Shown here: positions 1 to 7,788 of the stretch, piece after piece | Layout of the letters: every line of letters begins with the position of its first letter | Numbering within the stretch: position 1 is the stretch's first letter | Assembly (NCBI RefSeq): GCF_036169555.1 | Contig: NZ_CP108032.1 | Location: forward strand, 6,386,001-6,450,000 | Origin: Streptomyces sp. NBC_00306 | Lineage (GTDB): Bacteria > Actinomycetota > Actinomycetes > Streptomycetales > Streptomycetaceae | DNA: 64,000 nucleotides | Direction of reading: 5' to 3' | Program-made: the position numbers and the translations under genes | Notes under the pieces: generated by a model | What the model saw: the letters and a program-made list of their open reading frames with translations, nothing else | Databases searched by the model: none | What the model was told of the DNA's origin: nothing

Positions 1-164
1 AGGAGCGTGACGAACTCTCCCGGCGCGACATCGAGAGTGATGTCGTCCAGGACGAGCTGCTGTCCGGCAGGTCCTGCGAAGGACTTGGAGACATGCTCGA
101 GACGGGCGGCGTGCCCGGCCGTCGTGCGCTCCTCGGCCTGGTCCTTGGTGAGGGTGCTGGCCAT
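1..164 (-). CDS. ssuB: ABC transporter ATP-binding protein, sulfonate/nitrate/taurine type (N-terminal part)
   Basis: Only the first 54 codons lie in the window; the gene runs off the left edge. The N-terminus contains a typical ABC ATPase entry (residues about 22-54, with LEHVSKSF, LDDITLDVAPGEFV), which precedes the Walker A loop not included here. The start at 164 is preceded by a good Shine-Dalgarno (CCAGGAGGTG, 171-180). It lies 34 nt downstream of the lipoprotein gene, so the two form one operon with a permease expected just outside. By family and by the linked sulfur genes it should energise uptake of aliphatic sulfonates. The substrate is inferred from context; taurine or nitrate transporters look alike in this short stretch. 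Confidence 0.85.
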   Translation of the reverse strand, partial: MASTLTKDQAEERTTAGHAARLEHVSKSFAGPAGQQLVLDDITLDVAPGEFVTL

Positions 165-198
165 GGTCGTCACCTCCTGGGAACGTGGGCTTACGTGG

Positions 199-1308
199 TT
201 ACTTGACGCCGAGACCGGCGTCGGCGACCTCGGGCTTGCCCTCGGCCTTCAGGACCTTGTTCAGCGTCGTCAGGTCGTAGATGCCGTTCAGGTCCGGCTT
301 CTCCAGCAGCCCCGCCTTCACCGCGTGGTCCGCCTGTGCCTGCAGCGTCGCTGCCAGCGGGTCGTCGATGAACTGCACGGACTTCCACGCCGGGTCGATG
401 ATGTCGGCGGGCAGATCCTTGCCGGTGAGCGCCTTCAGCTTGGCGTTGGCGGAGGCCTTCGCCTTGTCCGGGTTGGCGTTGATCCAGGCGTTCGTCTTCA
501 CCGTGCCGCGCAGCAGCGCCTCGACGACGTCCGGGTGCTCCTTGAGGAACTTCTGCGACACGATGATGTTCGTGATGACGAACTTCTTGTCGGGCCACAG
601 GGCGGACTCGTCGAGCAGGACCTTGGCGCCCTGGCTGACCAGCTTGGACGCGGTCGGCTCCGGCACCCACGCGCCGTCCACGGAGCCGGACTTGTAGGCG
701 TCCGGGGTGATCTTGTTGTCCGAACGGACCACGGAGACGTCGCCCTTGCCGCTCTGGGCGTCGACCTTCCAGCCCTTCTCCTTGATCCAGTTGAGGAAGG
801 CCACGTCCTGCGTGTTGCCCAGCTGGGGAGTGGCGATCTTCTTGCCCTTGAGGTCGTCCAGGGTCTTGATCTTCTTGGGGTTGACCACCAGCTTCACACC
901 GCCGGACGCGGACCCGCCGACGATCCGGAGGTTCTTGCCCTTGGACTTGGTGTAGGCGTTGATCGAGGGGGAGGGGCCGATGAAACCGATGTCGATCGCG
1001 CCCGCGTTCAGCGCCTCGATCTCGGACGGACCGGCGTTGAACGTCGTGGACTTGATCTGCGTCCCGCCCAGTTCCTTCTGGAGGAGGCCCTCCTGCTCGC
1101 CCACGAGGGCGGTGGCATGGGTCAGGTTCGGGAAGTAGCCGAGCTTCACGCTGTCGGCGGAGAGTTTCTTGCCGTTCGCGGCGGGAGCGACCTTGTCGTC
1201 CTTGTCGGCCTCGGAGCCGTATCCGCAGGAGGCGAGTGCGCCGATCAGCAACGGCAGTGCGGCGGCGGCGGCGATGCCGCGGCGCAGGGTGGTACGGGTG
1301 GCAGGCAC
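199..1308 (-). CDS. ssuA: Sulfonate-type ABC transporter substrate-binding lipoprotein
   Basis: A 369-aa extracytoplasmic binding protein of the SsuA/TauA/NrtA family. The N-terminus has arginines, a hydrophobic core and a lipobox ending at LASC (Cys28), so it is expected to be a membrane-anchored lipoprotein. The mature part shows family motifs KLGYFPNLTHATALVG and FNAGPSEIEALNAGAIDIGF. I chose the GTG at 1308 because GAGAGGA lies 9 nt upstream and the signal peptide then has normal length. A GTG at 1341 in the same frame is also possible and overlaps the stop of a short upstream frame (GTGA). It follows the cys genes after a gap of about 207 nt and is followed by ssuB. Role: capture of organosulfonates as a sulfur source; the exact ligand is inferred. 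Confidence 0.85.
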   Translation of the reverse strand: MPATRTTLRRGIAAAAALPLLIGALASCGYGSEADKDDKVAPAANGKKLSADSVKLGYFPNLTHATALVGEQEGLLQKELGGTQIKSTTFNAGPSEIEALNAGAIDIGFIGPSPSINAYTKSKGKNLRIVGGSASGGVKLVVNPKKIKTLDDLKGKKIATPQLGNTQDVAFLNWIKEKGWKVDAQSGKGDVSVVRSDNKITPDAYKSGSVDGAWVPEPTASKLVSQGAKVLLDESALWPDKKFVITNIIVSQKFLKEHPDVVEALLRGTVKTNAWINANPDKAKASANAKLKALTGKDLPADIIDPAWKSVQFIDDPLAATLQAQADHAVKAGLLEKPDLNGIYDLTTLNKVLKAEGKPEVADAGLGVK

Positions 1309-1337
1309 GGGAGGTGTTCCTCTCGGAGGCCCGGCGG

Positions 1338-1412
1338 TCACGTCCTACGGAGCGTGGCCGGGAGGTCGACTGGTCTGTGTCTTCGTCTGTGGTGCAGCGT
1401 TCGGTGGTGCAT
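1338..1412 (-). CDS. Possible 24-aa leader peptide upstream of ssuA
   Basis: A short frame beginning ATG at 1412 encodes a 24-residue basic peptide containing RRHRPVDLPATLRR. The RRH..VDL core resembles the SRRHVDL core of the leader peptide in front of sulfite reductase in this window (7043-7126). Its TGA overlaps the GTG at 1341, an alternative start of ssuA. It has no clear ribosome site and, unlike the other leader, no terminal cysteine. It could be a regulatory upstream ORF or chance. Confidence 0.3.
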   Translation of the reverse strand: MHHRTLHHRRRHRPVDLPATLRRT

Positions 1413-1417
1413 TCGGG

Positions 1418-1516
1418 TCAGCGCGCACATCGCACGACACCCCCGGATCCCGCGCCGAGGGTGCCGCTGCCCACGCGGCCGCCCTCCTTCGCGAAGGTGG
1501 AGAAGACGTCGGTCAT
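1418..1516 (-). CDS. Possible 32-aa ORF coupled to the cysN stop
   Basis: The stop codon of cysN and an ATG overlap as TGATG at 1514-1518, the same arrangement as the real junctions in this operon. The frame encodes 32 residues, starting MTDVFSTFAKEGG and ending in VRCAR, rich in glycine with one cysteine. I do not recognise it. It may be a genuine small protein at the operon end, a remnant, or a coincidence. Confidence 0.25.
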   Translation of the reverse strand: MTDVFSTFAKEGGRVGSGTLGAGSGGVVRCAR

Positions 1517-2859
1517 CAGAAGTCCCATTCGGCGTCGTCGTCGGCCGCCTGCACGGCCTCGGCGGTGGTGGCGAAGGAATCGCCCGCCATACCCGCGGCC
1601 AGCGTGGTGCCGTCGGCGGGGTCGATCAGCAGGAAGGATCCGGTACGCCGGGAGTGCGCGTACGAGTCGAGCGCGAGCGGTTCGGCGGTCCGCACCTTCA
1701 CCAGCCCGATGTCGTTGGCGACCAGCTGCCCCGGGTTCGGGTGCTGGGAGAGGTCGTCGAGGGTGAGCCGCGAGGGGATCTCCTTGACGATCGCCTTGAC
1801 CGTGCGGGTCGTGTGCTTCAGCAGCACGCGCCGGCCCACCGTCAGCGGCTGGTCCGCCACATGGCAGACCGTCGCCTCGATGTCCTGGGTGGTGGCCGGG
1901 GCGTCGTCGCTCGGCACGATGAGGTCGCCGCGCGAGATGTCGATGTCGTCCTCCAGCAGGAGGGTCACCGACTGAGGCGTCCAGGCGACGTCCACCGCGT
2001 TGCCGAGCAGATCGATCGCCGCGATCTTCGAGGTGCGACCCGCGGGGAGCACGGTCACCTGCTCGCCCACCCGGAAGGTGCCGGCGGCGATCTGGCCCGC
2101 GTAGCCTCGGTAGTCCGGGTGCTCGGCGGTCTGCGGACGGATCACGTACTGCACCGGCAGCCGCGCGTGGCAGCTCGTCAGATCATGGCTGACCGGCACC
2201 GTCTCCAGGTGCTCCAGCACGGTCGGGCCGCCGTACCAGTCCATGTTCGCGGACGGGTCGACCACATTGTCACCGGCGAGCGCCGAGATCGGGATCGCGG
2301 TGATCTCGGGCACGCCGAGGGAGGCCGCGTACGCGGTGAACTCCTCGGCGATGGCGGCGAAGACGGGCTCGGCGTAGTCGACGAGGTCCATCTTGTTCAC
2401 CGCGAGGACGACGTGCGGAACGCGCAGCAGAGCGGCGACGGCGGCGTGCCGGCGGGTCTGCTCGACCACTCCGTTGCGCGCGTCGACCAGTACCACCGCG
2501 AGCTCGGCGGTCGACGCGCCGGTCACCATGTTGCGGGTGTACTGCACATGGCCCGGGGTGTCGGCGAGGATGAACCGCCTGCGCGCGGTGGCGAAGTAGC
2601 GGTACGCCACGTCGATGGTGATGCCCTGTTCCCGCTCGGCCCGCAGGCCGTCGGTGAGCAGCGCCAGGTCCGGCGTCTCCTGGCCGCGCGAGCGGGAGGC
2701 GTGCTCCACGGCCTCCAACTGGTCGGTGAGAACCGACTTGGAGTCGTGCAGCAGCCGTCCGACCAGCGTGGACTTGCCGTCGTCGACGGAGCCGGCGGTG
2801 GCGAAACGCAGCAGGGTGGTGGCCGAGATCCCGGCGAGCTGCCCGGTGGTGGTCGTCAT
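1516..2859 (-). CDS. cysN: Sulfate adenylyltransferase large subunit (GTPase)
   Basis: A 447-aa elongation-factor-like GTPase that drives ATP sulfurylase (sulfate + ATP to APS + PPi) together with CysD. The G-domain motifs are visible: GSVDDGKSTL (P-loop, near residues 23-32), DTPGH and NKMD. The start at 2859 gives MTTTTGQLAG and places the P-loop at the expected place. The open frame extends further upstream but only into cysD on another frame. The start codon lies 2 nt after the cysD stop, with AAGG as ribosome site, indicating tight coupling. It lacks a fused APS kinase domain, consistent with a separate cysC. Confidence 0.97.
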   Translation of the reverse strand: MTTTTGQLAGISATTLLRFATAGSVDDGKSTLVGRLLHDSKSVLTDQLEAVEHASRSRGQETPDLALLTDGLRAEREQGITIDVAYRYFATARRRFILADTPGHVQYTRNMVTGASTAELAVVLVDARNGVVEQTRRHAAVAALLRVPHVVLAVNKMDLVDYAEPVFAAIAEEFTAYAASLGVPEITAIPISALAGDNVVDPSANMDWYGGPTVLEHLETVPVSHDLTSCHARLPVQYVIRPQTAEHPDYRGYAGQIAAGTFRVGEQVTVLPAGRTSKIAAIDLLGNAVDVAWTPQSVTLLLEDDIDISRGDLIVPSDDAPATTQDIEATVCHVADQPLTVGRRVLLKHTTRTVKAIVKEIPSRLTLDDLSQHPNPGQLVANDIGLVKVRTAEPLALDSYAHSRRTGSFLLIDPADGTTLAAGMAGDSFATTAEAVQAADDDAEWDF

Positions 2860-2861
2860 GG

Positions 2862-3800
2862 CTAGAAGTACCCTTCGCGCTTGCGGTCTTCCATCGCGGC
2901 CTCGGACATCTTGTCGTCGGCACGGGTCGCGCCCCGCTCGGTGAGCCGGGAGGCGGCGATCTCGGCGATCACGGCATCGAGCGTGGTGGCGTCGGAGTCG
3001 ACGGCGCCGGTGCAGGACATGTCGCCCACCGTGCGGTAGCGGATGAGCCGGGTCTCCACCGACTCGGACTCCTTGGGGCCGCCCCAGTCGCCGGCGGTCA
3101 GCCACATACCGCTGCGGGCGAACACCTCGCGCTCATGGGCGAAGTAGATCCCCGGCAGTTCGATCTTCTCGCGCTGGATGTACTGCCAGACGTCCAGCTC
3201 GGTCCAGTTGGAGAGCGGGAAGACCCGGACGTGCTCGCCCGGCGCGTGCCGGCCGTTGTACAGCTGCCACAGCTCGGGGCGCTGCCGGCGCGGGTCCCAC
3301 TGCGAGAACTCGTCGCGCAGCGAGAAGACCCGCTCCTTGGCACGCGCCTTCTCCTCGTCGCGCCGCCCGCCGCCGAAGACCGCGTCGAAACGGTGCTGCT
3401 GGATCGCCTCGGTCAACGGGACGGTCTGCAACGGGTTGCGGGTGCCGTCGGGCCGCTCGCGCAGGGTGCCGGCGTCGATGTACTCCTGCACGGACGCGAC
3501 GTGCAGACGCAGACCGTGCCGCTCGACCGTGCGGTCGCGGTACTCGATGACCTCGGGGAAGTTGTGCCCGGTGTCGACGTGCAGCAGCGTGAAGGGGACC
3601 GGGGCCGGCGCGAAGGCCTTGAGGGCGAGGTGCAGCATGACGATGGAGTCCTTGCCGCCGGAGAAGAGGATCACCGGCCGCTCGAACTCACCCGCCACCT
3701 CACGGAAGATGTGGACGGCCTCCGACTCCAGGGCGTCCAGGTGCGACAGCGCGTACGGGCTGTCGACGTCCCCGGTCGGATGGTTGACGCTCGTCGTCAT
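2862..3800 (-). CDS. cysD: Sulfate adenylyltransferase small subunit
   Basis: A 312-aa PP-loop ATP pyrophosphatase and the catalytic adenylylating subunit of ATP sulfurylase. The signature SGGKDSIVMLHLA is near residues 46-58, and the conserved GGGRRDEEKARAKER segment follows. The C-terminus KREGYF is typical of the family. The start overlaps the stop of cysC as ATGA (3797-3800), and the stop is 2 nt before cysN, so translation is probably coupled throughout. It acts in the cytoplasm in assimilatory sulfate reduction. Confidence 0.97.
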   Translation of the reverse strand: MTTSVNHPTGDVDSPYALSHLDALESEAVHIFREVAGEFERPVILFSGGKDSIVMLHLALKAFAPAPVPFTLLHVDTGHNFPEVIEYRDRTVERHGLRLHVASVQEYIDAGTLRERPDGTRNPLQTVPLTEAIQQHRFDAVFGGGRRDEEKARAKERVFSLRDEFSQWDPRRQRPELWQLYNGRHAPGEHVRVFPLSNWTELDVWQYIQREKIELPGIYFAHEREVFARSGMWLTAGDWGGPKESESVETRLIRYRTVGDMSCTGAVDSDATTLDAVIAEIAASRLTERGATRADDKMSEAAMEDRKREGYF

Positions 3801-4363
3801 GCCAGGCCCTTCTCGATGAGCAGCGCGTGCAGCGCCGCCGCGGACTGCTGAACGGTCTGGTTCTGCGACTCGATCCGCAGATCCGGGCTCGCCGGCTCCT
3901 CGTACGGGTCGTCGACGCCGGTGAGCCCGCTGATCTCGCCCGCCGCCTGCTTGGCGTAGAGGCCCTTCACATCGCGCTCGGAGCAGACGTCCACCGGGGT
4001 GGCGACATGCACCTCGACATAAGCGGTGCCCTCCGCCGCGTGCCGCTTGCGCACCGCCTCACGGCTGTCCGCGTACGGCGCGATCACCGGGACGAGAGCC
4101 GTGACGCCGTTGGACGCCAGCAGTTCGGCGACGAAGCCGATCCGCTGGACGTTGGTGTGGCGGTCCTCGCGGCTGAAGCCCAGGCCCGCCGAGAGGAACT
4201 CACGGATCTCGTCGCCGTCGAGCACCTCGGTGCGGTGCCCGTCGGCGCGCAGCCGTGCGGCGAGTTCGTAGGCGATCGTGGTCTTGCCGGCACTCGGCAG
4301 ACCGGTGAGCCAGACAGTGGCCCCAGTCACGTGCTTCTCCCGCTGCTTCTCGTCGTCGTCCAT
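3797..4363 (-). CDS. cysC: Adenylyl-sulfate (APS) kinase
   Basis: A 188-aa P-loop kinase that phosphorylates APS to PAPS. The Walker A motif GLPSAGKTT is near residues 20-28; DGDEIREFLSAGLGFS and the DVKGLYAKQAAGEI stretch are typical of APS kinases. The start at 4363 overlaps the cysH stop as TGATG, and its own stop overlaps cysD as ATGA. The linked CysH looks like the Fe-S form that uses APS directly, so PAPS made by this enzyme may instead feed sulfation or be a second route. That last point is inference. Confidence 0.95.
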   Translation of the reverse strand: MDDDEKQREKHVTGATVWLTGLPSAGKTTIAYELAARLRADGHRTEVLDGDEIREFLSAGLGFSREDRHTNVQRIGFVAELLASNGVTALVPVIAPYADSREAVRKRHAAEGTAYVEVHVATPVDVCSERDVKGLYAKQAAGEISGLTGVDDPYEEPASPDLRIESQNQTVQQSAAALHALLIEKGLA

Positions 4364-5058
4364 CAGCCGTGCAGCCCGCACTCGGTCTTGCCGCGCCCTG
4401 CCCAGCGGCCGGCCCGTGCGTCCTCGCCCTCCAGCACCCGGCGGGTGCAGGGCGCGCAGCCGACGGAGGCGTAACCGTCCGTCAGCAGCGGGTTGGTGAG
4501 CACGCCGTGCTCGGCGACGTAGGCGTCCACGTCGTCCTGTGTCCAGCGGGCGATCGGCGAGACCTTGACCTTCTGCCGCTTCGCGTCCCAGCCGACGACC
4601 GGGGTGTTCGCCCGGGTCGGGGACTCGTCGCGGCGCAGCCCGGTCGCCCAGGCGTCGTACCCGGTCAGGCCCTCTTCCAGCGGCCTGACCTTGCGCAGCG
4701 CGCAGCACAGGTCAGGATTGCGGTCGTGCAGCTTCGGGCCGTACTCGGCGTCCTGCTCGGCCACCGACTGGCGGGGCGTGAGTGTGATGACGTTGACGTC
4801 CATCACGGCCTCGACGGCGTCCCGCGTGCCGATGGTCTCCTCGAAGTGGTAGCCCGTGTCGAGGAAGACGACGTCCACGCCCGGCAGGGCGCGGGAGGCG
4901 AGATGGGCGACGACCGCGTCCTCCATCGAGGAGGTGACGCAGAAGCGCGCCCCGAAGGTCTCGGTCGCCCACCTCAGGATGTCCAGGGCCGGCGCGTCCT
5001 CGAGCTCCCGCCCGGCCTGCTCGGCGAGCTCTTTGAGATGTGTCTGAGTCAGCGTCAT
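4363..5058 (-). CDS. cysH: Phosphoadenylyl/adenylyl-sulfate reductase (Fe-S type)
   Basis: A 231-aa PP-loop reductase that reduces (P)APS to sulfite with thioredoxin electrons. It contains SSMEDAVVAHLA (PP-loop variant), then a CC pair in DLCCALRKVRPLEE and a CAPC pair in VGCAPCTRR. These four cysteines define the [4Fe-4S] class that prefers APS. The C-terminal ECGLHG supplies the catalytic cysteine. The start at 5058 has GGAGGGGACGAG upstream and overlaps the preceding small gene as ATGA; the stop overlaps cysC. Substrate preference is from family knowledge, not demonstrated here. Confidence 0.95.
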   Translation of the reverse strand: MTLTQTHLKELAEQAGRELEDAPALDILRWATETFGARFCVTSSMEDAVVAHLASRALPGVDVVFLDTGYHFEETIGTRDAVEAVMDVNVITLTPRQSVAEQDAEYGPKLHDRNPDLCCALRKVRPLEEGLTGYDAWATGLRRDESPTRANTPVVGWDAKRQKVKVSPIARWTQDDVDAYVAEHGVLTNPLLTDGYASVGCAPCTRRVLEGEDARAGRWAGRGKTECGLHG

Positions 5059-5234
5059 ATCTCGTCCCCTCCACCGTCGTTGCGCTGAAGTCCACGGGTC
5101 AGCAGCCCGAGGAACTTCAACTGGAAGGCCCGGTTGCATGCCGCGCATTCCCAGGCGCCGTGGCCCTGCTCGTTCGGACGCAGGTCCTCGTCGCCGCAGT
5201 AGGGGCAGTAGAACGGGGCGGCGCGCTCGCTCAT
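5055..5234 (-). CDS. Small zinc-ribbon protein of the sulfite reductase operon
   Basis: A 59-aa protein with two CxxC knuckles (CPYCGDED and CAACNRAF, spaced about 21 residues), expected to bind one Zn or Fe ion. It is sandwiched between sir and cysH with ATGA overlaps on both sides, so it must be made with them. I know of no demonstrated function. The position suggests a role in assembling or feeding the siroheme/Fe-S reductases, for example as a rubredoxin-like electron or metal handler, but this is only an inference from context. Codon use is like its neighbours. Confidence 0.8.
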   Translation of the reverse strand: MSERAAPFYCPYCGDEDLRPNEQGHGAWECAACNRAFQLKFLGLLTRGLQRNDGGGDEI

Positions 5235-6928
5235 GAGAGGGCCTCCTCGCTGGCACGCGCCGCCCAGGTGGCGAAGCGCTCGTCGTCCTCGCGCTCCGCC
5301 TCGAAGCGCTTGAGGACCCGCTCGACGTAGTCGGGCAGTTCGGCGGAGGTGACCTTCAGTCCGCGGACCTTGCGGCCGAAGCCGGGCTCCAGGCCGAGGG
5401 CGCCGCCGAGGTGCACCTGGAAGCCCTCCACCTGGTTGCCCTCGTCGTCCAGGACCAACTGCCCCTTGAGGCCGATGTCCGCGACCTGGATCCGGGCGCA
5501 GGCGTTGGGGCAGCCGTTGATGTTGATGGTGACCGGCTGGTCGAACTCGGGCATGCGCCGCTCGAGTTCGTCGATCAGCGAGGCGCCGCGCGCCTTCGTC
5601 TCGACGATCGCCAGCTTGCAGAACTCGATGCCGGTGCAGGCCATGGTGCCGCGCCGGAACGGCGAGGGGTTCACCCGCAGATCGAGCGCCTCCAGGCCGG
5701 ACACGAGCGACTCGATCCGGTCCTCCTCGACGTCGAGCACGATCATCTTCTGCTCGACGGTGGTCCGCAGCCGGCCGGAGCCGTGCTCCGCGGCGACGTC
5801 CGCGATCTTGGTGAGGGTGGCGCCGTCGATGCGTCCGACGCGCGGGGCGAACCCGACGTAGAACCGGCCGTCCTGCTGCCGGTGCACCCCGACGTGGTCG
5901 CGCCACTGCTGTACGGGCTGCTCGGGCGCGGGGCCGTCGACGAGCTTGCGCTGCAGGTACTCGTCCTCCAGCACCTGACGGAACTTCTCCGGCCCCCAGT
6001 CGGCGACCAGGAACTTCAGCCGGGCGCGGGTGCGCAGCCGGCGGTAGCCGTAGTCCCGGAAGATCGAGATGACGCCCTCGTGGACGTCGGCCACCTCGTC
6101 CAGCGGCACCCAGGCGCCCAGCCGGACGCCGATCTTGGGGTTGGTGGAGAGTCCGCCGCCGACCCACAGGTCGAAACCGGGGCCGTGCTCGGGGTGGTTC
6201 ACCCCGACGAAGGCGATGTCGTTGATCTCGTGCGCGACGTCCAGCAGCGGAGAGCCGGAGACCGCGGACTTGAACTTGCGGGGGAGGTTCGAGAAGGCCT
6301 TGTTGCCGATGATCCGGCGGTGGATCTCCTCGATGGCGGGCGTGCCGTCGATGATCTCGTCCTCGGCGATACCGGCGACGGGCGAGCCGAGGATCACGCG
6401 GGGGGTGTCACCGCAGGCCTCGGTCGTCGACAGGCCGACCCCTTCGAGGCGGCGCCAGATCTCCGGCATGTCCTCGATACGGATCCAGTGGTACTGCACG
6501 TTCTGCCGGTCGGTGAGATCGGCGGTGCCGCGTGCGAACTCCTCGGAGATCTCGCCGATCACCCGCAGCTGCTCGGTGGTCAGCCGTCCTCCGTCGATCC
6601 GGACGCGCAGCATGAAGTACTTGTCGTCCAGCTCCTCCGGCTCCAGGATCGCGGTCTTGCCGCCGTCGATGCCGGGCTTGCGCTGGGTGTAGAGACCCCA
6701 CCAGCGCATGCGTCCGCGCAGGTCGGCGCCGTCGATGGAGTCGAAGCCGCGGTGGGCGTAGATCGTCTCAATGCGTGTCCGCACATTGAGACCGTCGTCG
6801 TCCTTCTTGGTCTGCTCGTTGGCGTTGAGCGGCGTCATGTGCCCAGCAGCCCACTGGCCCTCGCCGCGGTGACGTCCGGTCTTGCGACGCGACGCGGCGG
6901 GAGTGGGCTTTTCGGGGGTGGAGGCCAT
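5231..6928 (-). CDS. sir: Sulfite reductase (ferredoxin), siroheme/[4Fe-4S]
   Basis: A 565-aa siroheme enzyme reducing sulfite to sulfide with six electrons from ferredoxin. The cofactor cysteines are visible as CTGIEFC (C-x5-C) and NGCPNAC (C-x3-C) in the second half. The nitrite/sulfite reductase ferredoxin-like half-domains start near RMRWWGLYTQRKPG and near DGRFYVGFAPRVGR. The N-terminus carries a basic extension of about 45 residues. The start at 6928 has GAAGGA upstream; a longer frame upstream is not conserved-looking. It opens the operon and is preceded by a 115-nt leader containing a short Cys-ending ORF, pointing to cysteine- or sulfur-dependent control. Confidence 0.95.
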   Translation of the reverse strand: MASTPEKPTPAASRRKTGRHRGEGQWAAGHMTPLNANEQTKKDDDGLNVRTRIETIYAHRGFDSIDGADLRGRMRWWGLYTQRKPGIDGGKTAILEPEELDDKYFMLRVRIDGGRLTTEQLRVIGEISEEFARGTADLTDRQNVQYHWIRIEDMPEIWRRLEGVGLSTTEACGDTPRVILGSPVAGIAEDEIIDGTPAIEEIHRRIIGNKAFSNLPRKFKSAVSGSPLLDVAHEINDIAFVGVNHPEHGPGFDLWVGGGLSTNPKIGVRLGAWVPLDEVADVHEGVISIFRDYGYRRLRTRARLKFLVADWGPEKFRQVLEDEYLQRKLVDGPAPEQPVQQWRDHVGVHRQQDGRFYVGFAPRVGRIDGATLTKIADVAAEHGSGRLRTTVEQKMIVLDVEEDRIESLVSGLEALDLRVNPSPFRRGTMACTGIEFCKLAIVETKARGASLIDELERRMPEFDQPVTININGCPNACARIQVADIGLKGQLVLDDEGNQVEGFQVHLGGALGLEPGFGRKVRGLKVTSAELPDYVERVLKRFEAEREDDERFATWAARASEEALS

Positions 6929-7042
6929 GGCTGTACGTCCTTCGAGACTGCAGGAGGGCGGCTCTGAGCTGCACACTCGCGCGGAGGCGCGTCGGTGCGC
7001 AGGGCGGTTGCTCGGTGGGGAATGCTCGGCTGTGCTGGTCTG

Positions 7043-7126
7043 TCAGCAGACCGGACAGATGGCGCTGGACATGCGGCCGAGGTCGACGTGCCGCCGACTC
7101 ACCAAGGCAATTCCAGCTCGAGACAT
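7043..7126 (-). CDS. Leader peptide upstream of sulfite reductase
   Basis: A 27-aa frame too short for usual gene callers. It contains SRRHVDLGRMSSAIC and ends in CPVC. Peptides with an RRH(V/I)DL core and terminal cysteines are annotated as putative leader peptides in many Streptomyces, typically before sulfur and amino acid genes. It lies 114 nt upstream of the sir start and has no clear ribosome site, so it may be translated from a nearly leaderless transcript. The clustered cysteine codons at its end suggest ribosome-mediated attenuation responding to cysteine supply. The regulatory role is inferred. Confidence 0.75.
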   Translation of the reverse strand: MSRAGIALVSRRHVDLGRMSSAICPVC

Positions 7127-7168
7127 GACGGAAGCGTGTCACGCGGATCCGACGGCAGTCCACCATTA

Positions 7169-7181
7169 TCCACGATGTGGA
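7169..7181. promoter_or_regulatory. Palindrome upstream of the sir leader
   Basis: TCCAC-GAT-GTGGA is a perfect 5-bp inverted repeat lying 43-55 nt upstream of the leader peptide start, in a locally A/T-richer stretch. It is a candidate operator for a sulfur regulator; the regulator is not identifiable from this window. Confidence 0.35.
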
Positions 7182-7221
7182 CAAGGATGTCCCGGACTGT
7201 GAGACGTGTGCTGCCGGTCAC

Positions 7222-7788
7222 TCAGCCGTGGGCGCCGGGCCAGGGGCCGGGCGTGACCGACTCCTGCTCCTCCTCCACCGTGGTGTCGAAGAGGGAGAAG
7301 CCGCGCCGCAGGTAGTTGTCCATGGCGTGCGGACCGTCCTTGGAGCAGGTGTGCAGCCAGACGCGCTTCGTCGGCGCGATGCCCGGCCGCCGTTCCGCCA
7401 GGTCCCAGGCCCTCGCCGTCGCGTACGACAGCAGATGCCCGCCGATGCCGCGCCCCCGGAACGCCGGGACGAGTCCGAAGTAGACGATCTCCACCGAGCC
7501 GCCGTCCTGGGCCTCCAGCTCCGCGTAGCCGGCCGGCGTGCCCCGGTCGTACGCCACCCAGGTCTCGGTACCCGGCCTGCCGAGCACCTCCTCCCACTGC
7601 GCGTACGTCATCGTGAGCCGGTCGGTCCACCGGATGTCGCCGCCGACGGCCGTGTACAGAAAACGGCTGAACTCGGGCGACGGCACCTCGGCGCGCACGA
7701 TGCGCACGTCGTCCCCGGGGGCGGCCGCGGGCCGCAGATCGGAAGGGGAGGTCTGCTCCAGGTGCCAGGTGGTGACGGTGATGCTCAT
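7222..7788 (-). CDS. GNAT family N-acetyltransferase
   Basis: A 188-aa acetyltransferase. The acetyl-CoA binding motif is RGRGIGGHLLSYATARA (Q/RxxGxG/A type), preceded by the beta-4 strand VEIVYFGLVPAF. Substrate is unknown. The start at 7788 is chosen because the upstream part of the open frame is proline- and histidine-rich filler. It ends 40 nt before the putative sir operator and is transcribed in the same direction, but the long leader between them argues for separate promoters. Orphan context gives no pathway. Confidence 0.85.
   Translation of the reverse strand: MSITVTTWHLEQTSPSDLRPAAAPGDDVRIVRAEVPSPEFSRFLYTAVGGDIRWTDRLTMTYAQWEEVLGRPGTETWVAYDRGTPAGYAELEAQDGGSVEIVYFGLVPAFRGRGIGGHLLSYATARAWDLAERRPGIAPTKRVWLHTCSKDGPHAMDNYLRRGFSLFDTTVEEEQESVTPGPWPGAHG

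Noticed and set aside
7..2865. Very long open frame on the plus strand opposite ssuA and cysN
   Set aside because: Antisense shadow of high-GC coding DNA; no start with a ribosome site, and the minus-strand products are clear family members.
6768..7184. N-terminal extension of sulfite reductase through the leader region
   Set aside because: The frame differs from sir and the region is better explained by the short Cys-ending leader and untranslated RNA; sir has its own ribosome site at 6928.
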